Of a stretch of DNA of 64,000 bases, positions 51,238-60,001 are shown one piece after another. Every line of letters starts with the position of its first letter. Position 1 is the stretch's first letter. Location: contig CBDFNO010000010.1 in NCBI GenBank assembly GCA_965250265.1, positions 310,001 to 374,000 on the forward strand, given 5' to 3'. The notes below the pieces were generated by a model, which worked only from the letters and a program-made list of their open reading frames with translations, made no database searches and was not told the origin of the DNA. Origin of the DNA: PRS1 sp965250265. Its GTDB lineage: Bacteria > Bacteroidota > Bacteroidia > Flavobacteriales > Flavobacteriaceae. Both the position numbers and the translations under genes were made by a program.

Positions 51238-51735
51238 TTATTCTTTTAATAAAACTCCATCAGCTTCAAAAGCATAAGTTAGTTCAGGCTTAATTATGGC
51301 TTCAATCTCTTCTTTACTTTTTCCTGCGTCTTCAGCATAATGGCGAAGGTCTTCTACAGAAGTTTCAGTAACAAATGCCTTCCCATTAATAATAACTTCA
51401 CCTTCAGCATCTAATGGCATAAAAAAACCGTAATCTTTAAATCTCACCATAACTTCCTTTTTATTACCTAAATCTAACTTCATCCAACAGCCTTTATTAG
51501 AGCATACTTCGTTAATAGTAGCCATAACCTTAGATGTAATAGTATCTCCAACTGCCATACTTTTGTATTGATTATACATTTCTACAGCAGATATTGCTCC
51601 TTCAGCAGGAATCTCTGCTCCAAATGATGCATAAGCCGCCTCTTCAGTTTTTGTAGCTTCTGTTGCTTCCTTTTTGCCATTTTTACAAGAAATTATAAAG
51701 GTAACAGCTAATATTAAGATCAATATTTGTTTCAT
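51238..51735 (-). CDS. DUF4920 domain lipoprotein
   Basis: 165 residues from the ATG at 51735-51733. This start gives a proper lipoprotein signal (KQILILILAVTFIISC, lipobox at Cys17). A longer frame from 51786 would prefix a non-signal stretch. The domain shows MAVGDTITSKVMATINEVCSNKGCWMKLDLGNKKEVMVRFKDYGFFMPLDAEG, which is the DUF4920 pattern with a Cys-Cys pair resembling heme- or metal-binding. Unknown function. Upstream of mnmD. Confidence 0.85.
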   Translation of the reverse strand: MKQILILILAVTFIISCKNGKKEATEATKTEEAAYASFGAEIPAEGAISAVEMYNQYKSMAVGDTITSKVMATINEVCSNKGCWMKLDLGNKKEVMVRFKDYGFFMPLDAEGEVIINGKAFVTETSVEDLRHYAEDAGKSKEEIEAIIKPELTYAFEADGVLLKE

Positions 51736-51852
51736 AAGATTTTCCAATGATCGGGTTATAAAATACAATCTATAAAGATACAGCATTTTAGTGGTTTTTT
51801 CTATTTTATATGAAGTCTAATTTGTTTAATTTTGTAGCTGTAAAAACATGAG

Positions 51853-52920
51853 ATGATTAACGATTCGAAATATAAAATTGATATAACTAAGGTTACTCAA
51901 TCAAAAATTAAAGACGTAGATTTTGATAATTTAAGTTTTGGTAGCGTTTTCACAGACCATATGCTGGTTTGTAATTATAAAAATGGCGCTTGGGAAACGC
52001 CTAAAATTGTGCCTTACAAACCCATTGTTTTAGACCCTTCGGCAAGAATTTTCCATTATGGGCAATCCATTTTTGAAGGCATGAAAGCCTATAAAGACGT
52101 AGATGATAATGTATGGTTATTTCGCCCTTTGGAAAATTGTAAGCGTTTAAATATTTCGGCAAAAAGAATAGCTATTCCTGAATTACCGGAAGCCTATTTT
52201 ATGGATGGTTTAAAAGCACTTTTGCAATTGGATAAGGACTGGATTCCAAAAAATGAAGCTAGCACATTGTATGTAAGACCTTTTATTTTTGCTTCGGGAA
52301 GAGGATTCCATGCATCTCCATCGGACGAGTATACGTTTATTATTGCTTGCTCGCCTTCAGGAGCTTACTTCTCTGGAAAGGTAAAAGTTTTAATCGAAGA
52401 GAAATATTCACGTTCTGCTAATGGAGGTGTTGGTTATGCTAAGGCTGGCGGTAATTATGCAGGACAATTTTACCCAACGCAATTGGCGATCGATAAAGGA
52501 TATCATCAAGTTATTTGGACTGACGATAATACGCACGAGTATATTGAAGAATCTGGGGCAATGAATGTTTTTATTAGAATTAATGATACATTAATTACTG
52601 CACCTACAAGCGATAGAATTTTAGATGGCATTACTCGTAAAAGCATTATAGACATTGCAAAGGACGAAGGTATTAATGTAGAGATACGGAAAATTACAGT
52701 AAAAGAAGTTGTTGATGCTGCAAATAATGGAACTTTAAAAGAAATGTTTGGAGCTGGTACTGCTGCTGTAGTGTCTCCAATTGCCGGTTTTGGCTATAGA
52801 GACCAGGTTTATAATTTGCCGGAACTTGAAAGCCCCTACGCATCGCGTTTAAAGAAACGTATCACAGATATTCAAACCAATAAAGCCGAAGATAAATTTG
52901 GTTGGAGATATAAGGTTTAA
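51853..52920 (+). CDS. ilvE: Branched-chain amino acid aminotransferase
   Basis: 355 residues, fold type IV PLP enzyme of the long class II BCAT type. Motifs: FHYGQSIFEGMKAYK, LYVRPFIFASGRGFHASPS, NGGVGYAKAGGNYAGQF with the PLP lysine in YAKAGG, and EYIEESGAMNVF, FGAGTAAVVSPI. It catalyses the last step of Ile, Leu and Val synthesis. A -7 like TAATTTTG lies at 51827-51834. Confidence 0.95.
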   Translation: MINDSKYKIDITKVTQSKIKDVDFDNLSFGSVFTDHMLVCNYKNGAWETPKIVPYKPIVLDPSARIFHYGQSIFEGMKAYKDVDDNVWLFRPLENCKRLNISAKRIAIPELPEAYFMDGLKALLQLDKDWIPKNEASTLYVRPFIFASGRGFHASPSDEYTFIIACSPSGAYFSGKVKVLIEEKYSRSANGGVGYAKAGGNYAGQFYPTQLAIDKGYHQVIWTDDNTHEYIEESGAMNVFIRINDTLITAPTSDRILDGITRKSIIDIAKDEGINVEIRKITVKEVVDAANNGTLKEMFGAGTAAVVSPIAGFGYRDQVYNLPELESPYASRLKKRITDIQTNKAEDKFGWRYKV

Positions 52921-52949
52921 GTATTTGGTATTTGAGAATATTAGCAAAA

Positions 52950-53336
52950 CTATTTTACTAAAATAGCTTCTATATTTGGTTTAAAGTAATTTGGTCCCTT
53001 TAGCACTTTACCATCTTCTCTATAAATGGGCTGCCCATCTTCGCCTAACTTACTCATGTTACTGCGTTGTATCTCATTAAAAACCTCTTCAATTTTATGT
53101 TGTAGACCATGTTCTAGAATAGTGCCACAAAGTATGTATAGCATATCGCCAAGAGCATCGGCAACCTCAACCAGGTCACTATTATTGGCAGCTTCAAGAT
53201 ATTCTTCGTTTTCTTCTTTCATTAAATTAAAACGAAGTGTATTTTTGTCTAAGCCCAAATCGGCTTTTTGTGTTTCTCTATATTCTAATTTAAACGCTTT
53301 ATGAAATGCTTTTACTGCCTCAATCTTATTTTTCAT
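52950..53336 (-). CDS. MazG-like/PRA-PH-like nucleoside triphosphate pyrophosphohydrolase
   Basis: 128 residues, all-alpha. The Mg-binding motif is LMKEENEEYLEAA with E-x-x-E, then EVADALGDMLYILCGTILEHG supplying a D-x-x-D. This is the all-alpha NTP-PPase superfamily. It probably hydrolyses an (d)NTP to the monophosphate in housekeeping. The C-terminal YREDGKVLKGPNYFKPNIE is typical of this subgroup. Confidence 0.9.
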   Translation of the reverse strand: MKNKIEAVKAFHKAFKLEYRETQKADLGLDKNTLRFNLMKEENEEYLEAANNSDLVEVADALGDMLYILCGTILEHGLQHKIEEVFNEIQRSNMSKLGEDGQPIYREDGKVLKGPNYFKPNIEAILVK

Positions 53337-53390
53337 GGAATAATTTATTTAACATCCCTTCATAAAAAGGATCCAATAGATTTTGTTTCT

Positions 53391-53398
53391 TAAATTTG
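53391..53398 (+). promoter_or_regulatory. -7 element upstream of the small membrane protein
   Basis: TAAATTTG matches TAnnTTTG and lies 15 bases before the ATG at 53414. It also shows that the TTG at 53396 is not a start codon. Confidence 0.55.
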
Positions 53399-53413
53399 TA
53401 CAAAAGTAATTAT

Positions 53414-53602
53414 ATGTTTAGTAAAGGTCAAATCGTTTTCGCAATTATATTTTTAATCGCTTTTATTATTATTTTGATTTTTGCATACAAAAAAGACTTT
53501 AAATTACACAAACGATATTACAAAGGTGTGGTATGGATTTTATTGGCCTTTATCTCTTTTATTGCTTTTATTGCAGCTATTAAGTTTATTTTTATGAAGT
53601 AA
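53414..53602 (+). CDS. Small two-span membrane protein of a conserved flavobacterial family
   Basis: 62 residues from ATG 53414: MFSKGQIVFAIIFLIAFI, a basic middle (YKKDFKLHKRYYKG), then a second hydrophobic span ending in FIFMK. The start was chosen over an in-frame TTG at 53396, because that lies in the promoter -7 element. The sequence resembles an unnamed family that I recall from flavobacterial genomes. Unknown function. Confidence 0.75.
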   Translation: MFSKGQIVFAIIFLIAFIIILIFAYKKDFKLHKRYYKGVVWILLAFISFIAFIAAIKFIFMK

Positions 53603-53727
53603 ATTTCAACTTATGTCTTCACACAGTGCTTGAAAATTCTCTTAAAAGCATAATTCGGGCTAAAAGTTGTTATTCTAACGCCAACAACTTACCTTTACAT
53701 TTCTCTCTATTATTTTTAATTTAAATG

Positions 53728-53743
53728 TACCCAGTATTGGGTA
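53728..53743 (+). promoter_or_regulatory. Palindromic operator candidate upstream of the subtilase gene
   Basis: TACCC-AGTATT-GGGTA, perfect in both arms. Its right end is 31 bases before the end of a -7-like GATTTTTG (53767-53774). The same arm sequence, spacer length and distance occur at 58208. No T run follows, so it is not a terminator. Confidence 0.6.
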
Positions 53744-53802
53744 TGGTTTCCCCTTTTCTTTTTATGGATTTTTGTGATATTAATCCTTTAAACTAATTAC
53801 AG

Positions 53803-55062
53803 ATGAATTCTGGAAAAGCAATTAAATATCCTTGTGAATGCGAAGATGACATTTGCATACTCAAATTTCCCATTGAAGAGTCCATCGATAACATTAAAAG
53901 AACAATAGAAAATTTGGGATTAAAAATCTATCATGATCGAGAAGTAGATTTGGATTATCTTCCTTTTGAGAATGTGATTTTCCTTGAAGAAGTAAATTTA
54001 GTTATAGCAAAAAGTAAGGATGTAAAAAATTTAATTCAAAAGCGCAATGCCAAAGGAGTAATTCAGGTTGTTCAAAGCCATTTCAAAATTCTCTCCGACG
54101 TTATAAGGCAGGTTGAATACAAAATAACACCTCCGCAAATTGGTAACACAAATTGGGGAATGCGTTATACCAAAGCAATCGATAGTAACCTAACAGGTGA
54201 AGGTGTAAATGTGGCTATCTTAGATTCAGGCTTTGACCATTTACATCCAGAATATGTAGACAGCGAAAGGGTTAAATCTATAAAACATTATATAGATGAC
54301 GATCATGTAGATTATAATGGGCACGGAATGCATTGTTTAGGGATAGCATGTGGTGACAAAGACAATCAAGGCCTCCGTTATGGGGTAGCCAATAAAAGTA
54401 GTATTTTTCCTTGCAAAGTGCTAGACGATAATAATGAAGGAAGAAAATCTAATATAATTAGAGGCATTTTATGGGCTGTTAGACAGAACTGTAGAGTTAT
54501 TAATGTCTCTTATACGATTGAAAACGAAAATAATGAACCTCATGATACCGATTTTGAAAGAGTTATACAATATGCCTTTTCTAAAAATAGTATTGTGGTT
54601 GCTGCGGTTGGGAACAAGAATTACAGACCGCAAAAAGAAGATCATTTAATAGGAAGTCCTTCTGATTCGCCAACATGTGTCGCTGTTAGTGGCATAAATG
54701 AAGCATATGGCATCTATTTTGAGTCCAATAGAGCAGAAACCTTAGCTCTCAAACAGAAAATCAATGTTACTGCTCCTGCTAGCAATATATATTCCTCTTG
54801 GTCAACAGAAAGTTTAAAATTACAAACAAAAAAACATTCAACTTTAAGTGGCACAAGTATGGCGACGGCGTTTGTATCTGGTATACTTACATTACTATGG
54901 GAAAAGTACAAAGATAAAAATCCAACTGCGGCCTTTATTTTGAATAAACTGGAAACTACCGCAACAATTATAAATCAAGGTTGGAAAAATTGCGATGTTG
55001 GTTATGGATTAGTTCAAGCCCCAAAGAATAGAAATACTAACTTTAAAATAAATATATTATGA
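53803..55062 (+). CDS. Cytoplasmic S8-family serine peptidase (subtilase)
   Basis: 419 residues and no signal peptide. Catalytic triad in order: Asp141 (VAILDSGFDH), His174 (NGHGMH) and Ser352 (LSGTSMATAF), with the oxyanion Asn271 (AAVGNKN). Residues 1-110 form an N-terminal domain of unknown type that may be a propeptide or regulatory part. The peptidase is intracellular as far as the sequence shows. It overlaps the next, unknown gene by 4 bases and probably acts with it. A TACCC-N6-GGGTA palindrome lies upstream. Confidence 0.92.
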   Translation: MNSGKAIKYPCECEDDICILKFPIEESIDNIKRTIENLGLKIYHDREVDLDYLPFENVIFLEEVNLVIAKSKDVKNLIQKRNAKGVIQVVQSHFKILSDVIRQVEYKITPPQIGNTNWGMRYTKAIDSNLTGEGVNVAILDSGFDHLHPEYVDSERVKSIKHYIDDDHVDYNGHGMHCLGIACGDKDNQGLRYGVANKSSIFPCKVLDDNNEGRKSNIIRGILWAVRQNCRVINVSYTIENENNEPHDTDFERVIQYAFSKNSIVVAAVGNKNYRPQKEDHLIGSPSDSPTCVAVSGINEAYGIYFESNRAETLALKQKINVTAPASNIYSSWSTESLKLQTKKHSTLSGTSMATAFVSGILTLLWEKYKDKNPTAAFILNKLETTATIINQGWKNCDVGYGLVQAPKNRNTNFKINIL

Positions 55063-55655
55063 CTAATTTAATTGGAAACGTTAATTTAAAAAACAACTCG
55101 GATTACCAAGCAATCTATGCGAGTCAACTTTATGGTACTTTCTTTATGATTTATGCTAACTTTACTTGTGGAAAAGAGGATAAAGGCAAGGGTCATCTAT
55201 TAAAAGAAATAGAACTGAAAATAATTAATTATAAGGGTTTATTAAATTTGGGAATTGCAAAAAGTAAATTTAAGCCAAAAACAAAGAGACAAAGGGTTCG
55301 AAAACCAAACGGTCAAAATGTGGTTGTTCCAACTCCATTCGGTGGAACCATCAATGTAAGAGTAAGGGTACTACATGACTCGAACCCAAATGATTTAACA
55401 ATAAAAAATATTAATCATTACTGTCCAAAAAATAGTTTTATTGAGGTAAATCGGTCAGTTCAGAGAATAAACCCTGATATCACTAAACCAGTTACTAATA
55501 ATGTATTTGATGAAGAATTCTATTATCGCGAAGGTGTAAAGAGAGATTTCAAAGAAAACTTCAAAAAAAGAAAGCCAATACCAGATGAACTTATGGATGC
55601 AGGCAGTGGTGTTGGAGGCTGGATTTGTCCAAGATCAAAAAATATGGTAATGTAA
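55059..55655 (+). CDS. Unknown protein co-encoded with the subtilase
   Basis: 198 residues, no signal or membrane segment, and I do not recognise the family. It is basic in the middle (SKFKPKTKRQRVRKPNGQNVV), with a loop VPTPFGGTINVRVRVLHDS, and ends in SGVGGWICPRSKNMVM. It overlaps the protease by 4 bases (translational coupling) and lies 12 bases before the histidine kinase gene. Possible partner, substrate or inhibitor of the protease. Confidence 0.75.
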   Translation: MTNLIGNVNLKNNSDYQAIYASQLYGTFFMIYANFTCGKEDKGKGHLLKEIELKIINYKGLLNLGIAKSKFKPKTKRQRVRKPNGQNVVVPTPFGGTINVRVRVLHDSNPNDLTIKNINHYCPKNSFIEVNRSVQRINPDITKPVTNNVFDEEFYYREGVKRDFKENFKKRKPIPDELMDAGSGVGGWICPRSKNMVM

Positions 55656-55667
55656 ACTTAATAAAAT

Positions 55668-57560
55668 TTGATAAAACGTAATTTACTTAATACTATTTTC
55701 TTTACCATAAGTTGTTTTACAACTTATGGTTCTGACATTTTAACCAATTACTTTAATGCTCTAAAAAATTTCGAATACAACAATGCAAGAGAAATTGCGC
55801 TTAAAATTGATGATAGTACGACAAGGGTTGAAGCAATAAAACTAAGTGATGTATTATTTAATGCTGGACAAAATCCAAATTTTAAATTCGAATATAACTT
55901 AATACCCAATAACGATATTGCGGAAGCATTATATAAGGTTTCATATGGATATCAAGAGTTATATACCAATCCATATACAATCAAGCCTTTTAGAAGTTTT
56001 CTGGAAGCTTATACAATTGCAAAAACAAAATCACACAAACCATTAATTAAATTTTGCTTGCTAGCCATATTAGAAGTATATAGCTTCGAAATTTCGCAAT
56101 CTAATTATCATCCAAAAAAATATCTAAAAGAGTACTATCAACTCATAGAAGATAACGCAGATCTATATCATTATTACGTGCATGATCTACACCATCAACT
56201 TAGAAGAGTTGATTTGAAAATTGAATTAGTAGAAAATTTTCATGAAAAGTTTGCAAATTTAATGTCTAATTTTCCAGAAAATCATAAGTTTTGGCCCAAT
56301 TACTATTCATTAATAGGAGTAACATTCAAAGCGTTAAAAAACTATGATACTGCAGAAGCGTATCTTCTAAATGCAATCAACAGAATTGATGATGGGCAAC
56401 CATTTCTGAAATATATTAAGTTTAGATCGTACATTAATTTATCTGATGTTAAATATAAAACTAAATTATACCTGCAATCTTTGAATTATATTGAATTGGC
56501 TAAATTATATCAAGATAACGCTGATTCGATTAGATCAAAATATTATATAGATTTATATTCCGCTCCTAACTATTCAAAATATGGTGAATATAAAAAAGCA
56601 TACAAATTACTTAACAGCGCAGATTCGACAATCAATACTTTAAATTTTAAGGAAAATAGTTTAGAAATAGCGCTTCTAAAAGAAGAAAATGAAGCTGAAG
56701 AAAAAGAAAAAGAAAACTTGAGGTTAAAAACAGACAACCTCGAAAAAGAAAACCAAATTCTAATTGAACAACAAAAAAAGAAGCAGAATAGAAATATCGC
56801 TTACGCCCTTGGTGGATTAACTTTATTAGGTACTATCATTTTCATTCTCATTCAAAAAAACACCAAACGCAAACAGCTTCTTGCAGAACAAGGCAAAGAA
56901 TTACAAACACAAAAACTTGCAACCGTTTTAAAAGAACAAGAACTAACAAGTATCGATGCCATGATTGAAGGGCAGGAAAAAGAACGGCAACGTATTGCAA
57001 ATGATTTACATGATGATCTGGGTGGATTGATGGCCACCGTGAAATTGCATTTTAACGCACTAAAAGACAAACAATCTCCGGAATTATTCGATAAAACAAA
57101 TAATCTGCTTGACGAAGCTTATAATAAGATCAGGACTGTTGCGCATGCAAAAAACTCCGGCGTTATGGCCAAGCAAGGCTTGCTAAAAGCGGTTAAGGAA
57201 ATGGCTCATACAGTTTCAACTTCAAATAAAATGAGTATTGATGTTATTGACCATGGTTTAGACGAACGTCTTGAAAATAGTTTAGAACTCACGATATTCA
57301 GGATTATACAGGAGTTAGTAACCAATGTCATTAAACATGCCCAAGCTACAGAAGCGACCATACATTTAACCAATCATGATGATACATTAAATATTATGGT
57401 AGAAGATAATGGCAAAGGTTTCAATACTAAAAAAATCCTTAAAACTTCAGGCATGGGCATCCATAGTATAGACAAACGCATTGAAAATTTAGGAGGTACC
57501 GTTACCATAGAATCAGAACCAGGTAAAGGTACAACCGTAATAATAGACATCCCATCATGA
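55668..57560 (+). CDS. TPR-containing sensor histidine kinase (HisKA_3 type)
   Basis: 630 residues, TTG start at 55668. The start is supported because it opens a signal peptide (KRNLLNTIFFTISCFTTYG) and lies 12 bases after the previous stop. Periplasmic TPR-like helices at about 25-330, a coiled coil at about 335-370, a transmembrane segment at about 375-395, then the HisKA_3 phospho-acceptor His448 in RIANDLHDDLGG and the ATPase domain with ELVTNVIKHAQA, EDNGKGFN and GMGIHSIDKRIENLGG. It overlaps the response regulator gene by 4 bases, so it is its cognate kinase. Confidence 0.92.
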   Translation: MIKRNLLNTIFFTISCFTTYGSDILTNYFNALKNFEYNNAREIALKIDDSTTRVEAIKLSDVLFNAGQNPNFKFEYNLIPNNDIAEALYKVSYGYQELYTNPYTIKPFRSFLEAYTIAKTKSHKPLIKFCLLAILEVYSFEISQSNYHPKKYLKEYYQLIEDNADLYHYYVHDLHHQLRRVDLKIELVENFHEKFANLMSNFPENHKFWPNYYSLIGVTFKALKNYDTAEAYLLNAINRIDDGQPFLKYIKFRSYINLSDVKYKTKLYLQSLNYIELAKLYQDNADSIRSKYYIDLYSAPNYSKYGEYKKAYKLLNSADSTINTLNFKENSLEIALLKEENEAEEKEKENLRLKTDNLEKENQILIEQQKKKQNRNIAYALGGLTLLGTIIFILIQKNTKRKQLLAEQGKELQTQKLATVLKEQELTSIDAMIEGQEKERQRIANDLHDDLGGLMATVKLHFNALKDKQSPELFDKTNNLLDEAYNKIRTVAHAKNSGVMAKQGLLKAVKEMAHTVSTSNKMSIDVIDHGLDERLENSLELTIFRIIQELVTNVIKHAQATEATIHLTNHDDTLNIMVEDNGKGFNTKKILKTSGMGIHSIDKRIENLGGTVTIESEPGKGTTVIIDIPS

Positions 57561-58180
57561 TACGATTAGCGATAGCCGAAGACCATCAGTCCCTAATAGA
57601 TGGCATTAAATTGTTGTTGGAATATGAAGAGAACATTTCTATTATAGGCACTGCTAACGACGGCGAAGCATTACTAAAAATAGTAAGACTAAAACAACCA
57701 AGTGTGGTTCTAATTGATATTAGGATGCCAAAAATGGATGGTATTACAGCGACAAGGATTATTAAAAAAGAATTTCCTCATACCAAAGTTCTGGCATTTA
57801 CGATGTTCGATCAATCCGAAGCTGTAGAGCAAATGCTAGACGCCGGTGCCGATGGCTATATTTTAAAGAACTCATCCTTAAAAGAAGTACTTAGTGCTAT
57901 TATTACCGTTTCTCAAGGTAAGAGCTATTTTGATGCCAACATTAATACCAATGTTTTGCATGTTGACAATAGGATTAAAAAGAAAGGTGTATTGACCAAA
58001 CGCCAAATTGAAATCCTGGAACTCGTTGCACAAGGCAAAACCTCTCGCCAAATTGCAGACCAATTATTTATTGGCGTTCGTACGGTTGAAACCCACCGTA
58101 AAAATATGATCCGTATTCTTGGGCTTAAAGGTAAAGGTGAATTACTGCGATATGCCTTAGAAAAAAAGTACAAATTTTAA
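57557..58180 (+). CDS. NarL/FixJ-type (LuxR HTH) response regulator
   Basis: 207 residues. Receiver domain 1-120 with phosphorylation site Asp54 (LIDIRMPKMDG) and AFTMFDQSE. The GerE/LuxR helix-turn-helix is at about 142-200: LTKRQIEILELVAQGKTSRQIADQL, then IGVRTVETHRKNM. It is phosphorylated by the TPR kinase encoded 4 bases upstream. The palindromes at 53728, 58208 and 59495 may be its DNA sites. Confidence 0.95.
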   Translation: MIRLAIAEDHQSLIDGIKLLLEYEENISIIGTANDGEALLKIVRLKQPSVVLIDIRMPKMDGITATRIIKKEFPHTKVLAFTMFDQSEAVEQMLDAGADGYILKNSSLKEVLSAIITVSQGKSYFDANINTNVLHVDNRIKKKGVLTKRQIEILELVAQGKTSRQIADQLFIGVRTVETHRKNMIRILGLKGKGELLRYALEKKYKF

Positions 58181-58202
58181 TTTTAAATCATTTAATTAAA
58201 TG

Positions 58203-58230
58203 AAAAATACCCTGCATTGGGTATTTTTTT
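58203..58230 (+). terminator. Hairpin with T run after the response regulator
   Basis: AAAAATACCC-TGCATT-GGGTATTTTTTT. It looks like a rho-independent terminator for the kinase/regulator operon (23 bases after the stop). It also contains the TACCC-N6-GGGTA palindrome at 58208-58223. Either or both roles are possible. Confidence 0.6.
58208..58223 (+). promoter_or_regulatory. Second copy of the palindromic operator candidate
   Basis: TACCC-TGCATT-GGGTA. The -7 element TACTTTTG at 58247-58254 ends 31 bases past the palindrome, the same distance as at 53743/53774. The start codon is at 58270. Confidence 0.55.
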
Positions 58231-58269
58231 GTGTCTAACATACATATACTTTTGATTAAAACAAACATC

Positions 58270-58602
58270 ATGGAAAATAAAGTTCGCTCGTTTAACGAGT
58301 TTAAAAAACTTCTTGAAAAGGACACCGCTGTCCAGCAACAATTTAAAGCAGATCCTTTAAATGCTATTAAACAGTTTCGCTCCGAACCTTGGTCTAATGA
58401 CAAGCTTATTTATCGGCTCGTCGTTATATTTCTTAGTTCTATTGTAGTTATAATCTGCGGTGGCGTAGTACTTGTATGGACTAGAAATGACCTTTCTAAT
58501 TTTGAGGTACCCGATATTTTAATTGCTACGGCATCAACAGCATTAGGAGCAATTGCAGGCTTATTAACTCCAATTTCTAACCAACTAAATAGTGAATCAT
58601 GA
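58270..58602 (+). CDS. Small two-span membrane protein downstream of the two-component system
   Basis: 110 residues from ATG 58270. Basic N-terminal half (MENKVRSFNEFKKLLEKDTAVQQQF) and two hydrophobic spans (about 56-80 and 88-105). The upstream in-frame ATG at 58231 lies before the -7 element and is rejected. Unknown family. It overlaps the next gene by 4 bases. Confidence 0.75.
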   Translation: MENKVRSFNEFKKLLEKDTAVQQQFKADPLNAIKQFRSEPWSNDKLIYRLVVIFLSSIVVIICGGVVLVWTRNDLSNFEVPDILIATASTALGAIAGLLTPISNQLNSES

Positions 58603-59471
58603 AAAAAATATTAGCACAAGTTACTTTCTTTTTATTAATATCTTTATTCTCCACTACTCTTTTTAGTCAAGGATCAATTTCAAGTTTTTCAAAAATCCTA
58701 ACTAAAAAAGATGTTAATGTTGTACCAGATATTGATAAAGATGGAGTGCAAATCACCGAAAATGGCAAGCCAAAGACTAAAATTAATCGTTTTGCAAAAT
58801 GGTTTAATGTTGAAGAAATTAAATTATATGGAGCAGGGAATGTATTAGGATTAGTAACGGGCAATAATGATATTGAAGAAACCACTGCTCCTACAGGAAG
58901 TATAGGACTAAATTTTACAACTAATAAGCTGACATGCGATCTTTTCTTCTCATACAACAGTAAACAGAAAATAGAAGTAAACACTTTAGGGCAATTTGGA
59001 AATACGCTTATGAATCCAAACCTCGGAGGGCAATCTTTTACTTTTAAAGTTGCTGCAAGAATGAAAAAATTTTATGGATTAAGTACAAGTGTTACCGTTG
59101 CAGATAACATTTACATGTTAGGGGATAATGAAATTGACGCTTCCCCCTTTATATTAAGATTAGGAGGTTATGCAAGTCCTTTTATTTTTTCCACTGTTAA
59201 TAAAATAAATTTAACCTTTGATTTACACTTCACACATAGAAGCATTCTAGGTGATTTTAGTAATGAAGAACAAACTATTGAAGATAAAAAAATATTGGAT
59301 AGAGGTTATAATGGTATCGATTTATCATTAAATGCATTTCTTAACGATGTTCATATATTTGTACAATTTTCTTTTAACGAAAAAGACAATGATTTTCTTA
59401 TCCCAGGATTTAGTGGTACTCAAGTATTGTTTGGTCTAGAGGTGTCAGGAAATTTTATAAAATTAAAGTAG
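58599..59471 (+). CDS. Unknown outer-membrane-like or exported protein
   Basis: 290 residues with a signal peptide at 1-23 (STTLFSQ). The mature part has alternating hydrophobic residues (NVLGLVTGNNDIEE, SIGLNFTTNKLTCDLFFSYNSKQ, SLNAFLNDVHIFVQFSFNEKDND, LFGLEVSGNFIKLK) that look like beta strands of a barrel. Its family is unknown to me. It is coupled to the 58270 gene. Confidence 0.7.
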   Translation: MKKILAQVTFFLLISLFSTTLFSQGSISSFSKILTKKDVNVVPDIDKDGVQITENGKPKTKINRFAKWFNVEEIKLYGAGNVLGLVTGNNDIEETTAPTGSIGLNFTTNKLTCDLFFSYNSKQKIEVNTLGQFGNTLMNPNLGGQSFTFKVAARMKKFYGLSTSVTVADNIYMLGDNEIDASPFILRLGGYASPFIFSTVNKINLTFDLHFTHRSILGDFSNEEQTIEDKKILDRGYNGIDLSLNAFLNDVHIFVQFSFNEKDNDFLIPGFSGTQVLFGLEVSGNFIKLK

Positions 59472-59490
59472 TTTTAAAGGATTGAAAAGA

Positions 59491-59515
59491 AAAATCCCCA
59501 TCACTGGGGGTTTTT
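59491..59515 (+). terminator. Hairpin after the 58599 gene with degenerate operator pattern
   Basis: AAAATCCCC-ATCACT-GGGGGTTTTT. It may terminate the upstream gene. Centred on the same TCCCC-N6-GGGGG pattern, it also has a TTTA at 59538-59541 ending 31 bases past the right arm, in register with the two better operator copies. Confidence 0.45.
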
Positions 59516-59562
59516 ACATTTCAATTTCAACTCCATATTTAAAAACACATACTTAACCTATT

Positions 59563-59958
59563 ATGAATCCAGTAAAAGAAATTTTGGTCATTATAGACCA
59601 TATGAAAAAATCACAGCATTTGTTTACAGATAACGATGTGATCTCCATATTAAAAGCCACCAAACTGGTCAGTAAAAACAAAAAATTTGTTGATAATTTA
59701 ATTCTGCTTTATAAAAACCTTAAACAAAAAAACTTTAAAACTATAGATAAATTAACTTCAAGAGAACAGCAAATACTACACCTTATAGGCTTGGGCAACC
59801 AGAGTAATGATATTGCAAAACAATTAGGTTTAAGTGTTGCAACTGTAGAAACCCACCGAAAAAATATTAGAAAGAAATTAAACTTAACAGGAAATGGTAA
59901 ACTTCTTGAATTTGCTATCATTAATAATTTACAGCAAGCAGTAAATAAAATACACTAA
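59563..59958 (+). CDS. Second LuxR-type HTH regulator (no receiver domain)
   Basis: 131 residues. No receiver domain: an N-terminal helical part at 1-60 of unknown type, then a GerE HTH at about 66-125 (LTSREQQILHLIGLGNQSNDIAKQLGLSVATVETHRKNIRKKLNL). The HTH closely resembles that of the response regulator at 57557. It probably binds related DNA and may act downstream of it. Confidence 0.85.
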   Translation: MNPVKEILVIIDHMKKSQHLFTDNDVISILKATKLVSKNKKFVDNLILLYKNLKQKNFKTIDKLTSREQQILHLIGLGNQSNDIAKQLGLSVATVETHRKNIRKKLNLTGNGKLLEFAIINNLQQAVNKIH

Positions 59959-59967
59959 CTTAATTAG

Positions 59968-59975
59968 TATCTTTG
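59968..59975 (+). promoter_or_regulatory. -7 element upstream of the SRPBCC gene
   Basis: TATCTTTG matches TAnnTTTG and lies 26 bases before the start codon at 60002. Confidence 0.4.
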
Positions 59976-60001
59976 GTAACAAATCAACTAAACTAATTAC
60001 G

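Noticed and set aside
51736..51786. Longer N-terminus of the DUF4920 gene
   Set aside because: It gives a non-signal prefix; the ATG at 51735 opens a lipoprotein signal.
53396..53413. TTG start for the small membrane protein
   Set aside because: TTG lies in the -7 promoter box TAAATTTG, so it cannot be in the mRNA leader.
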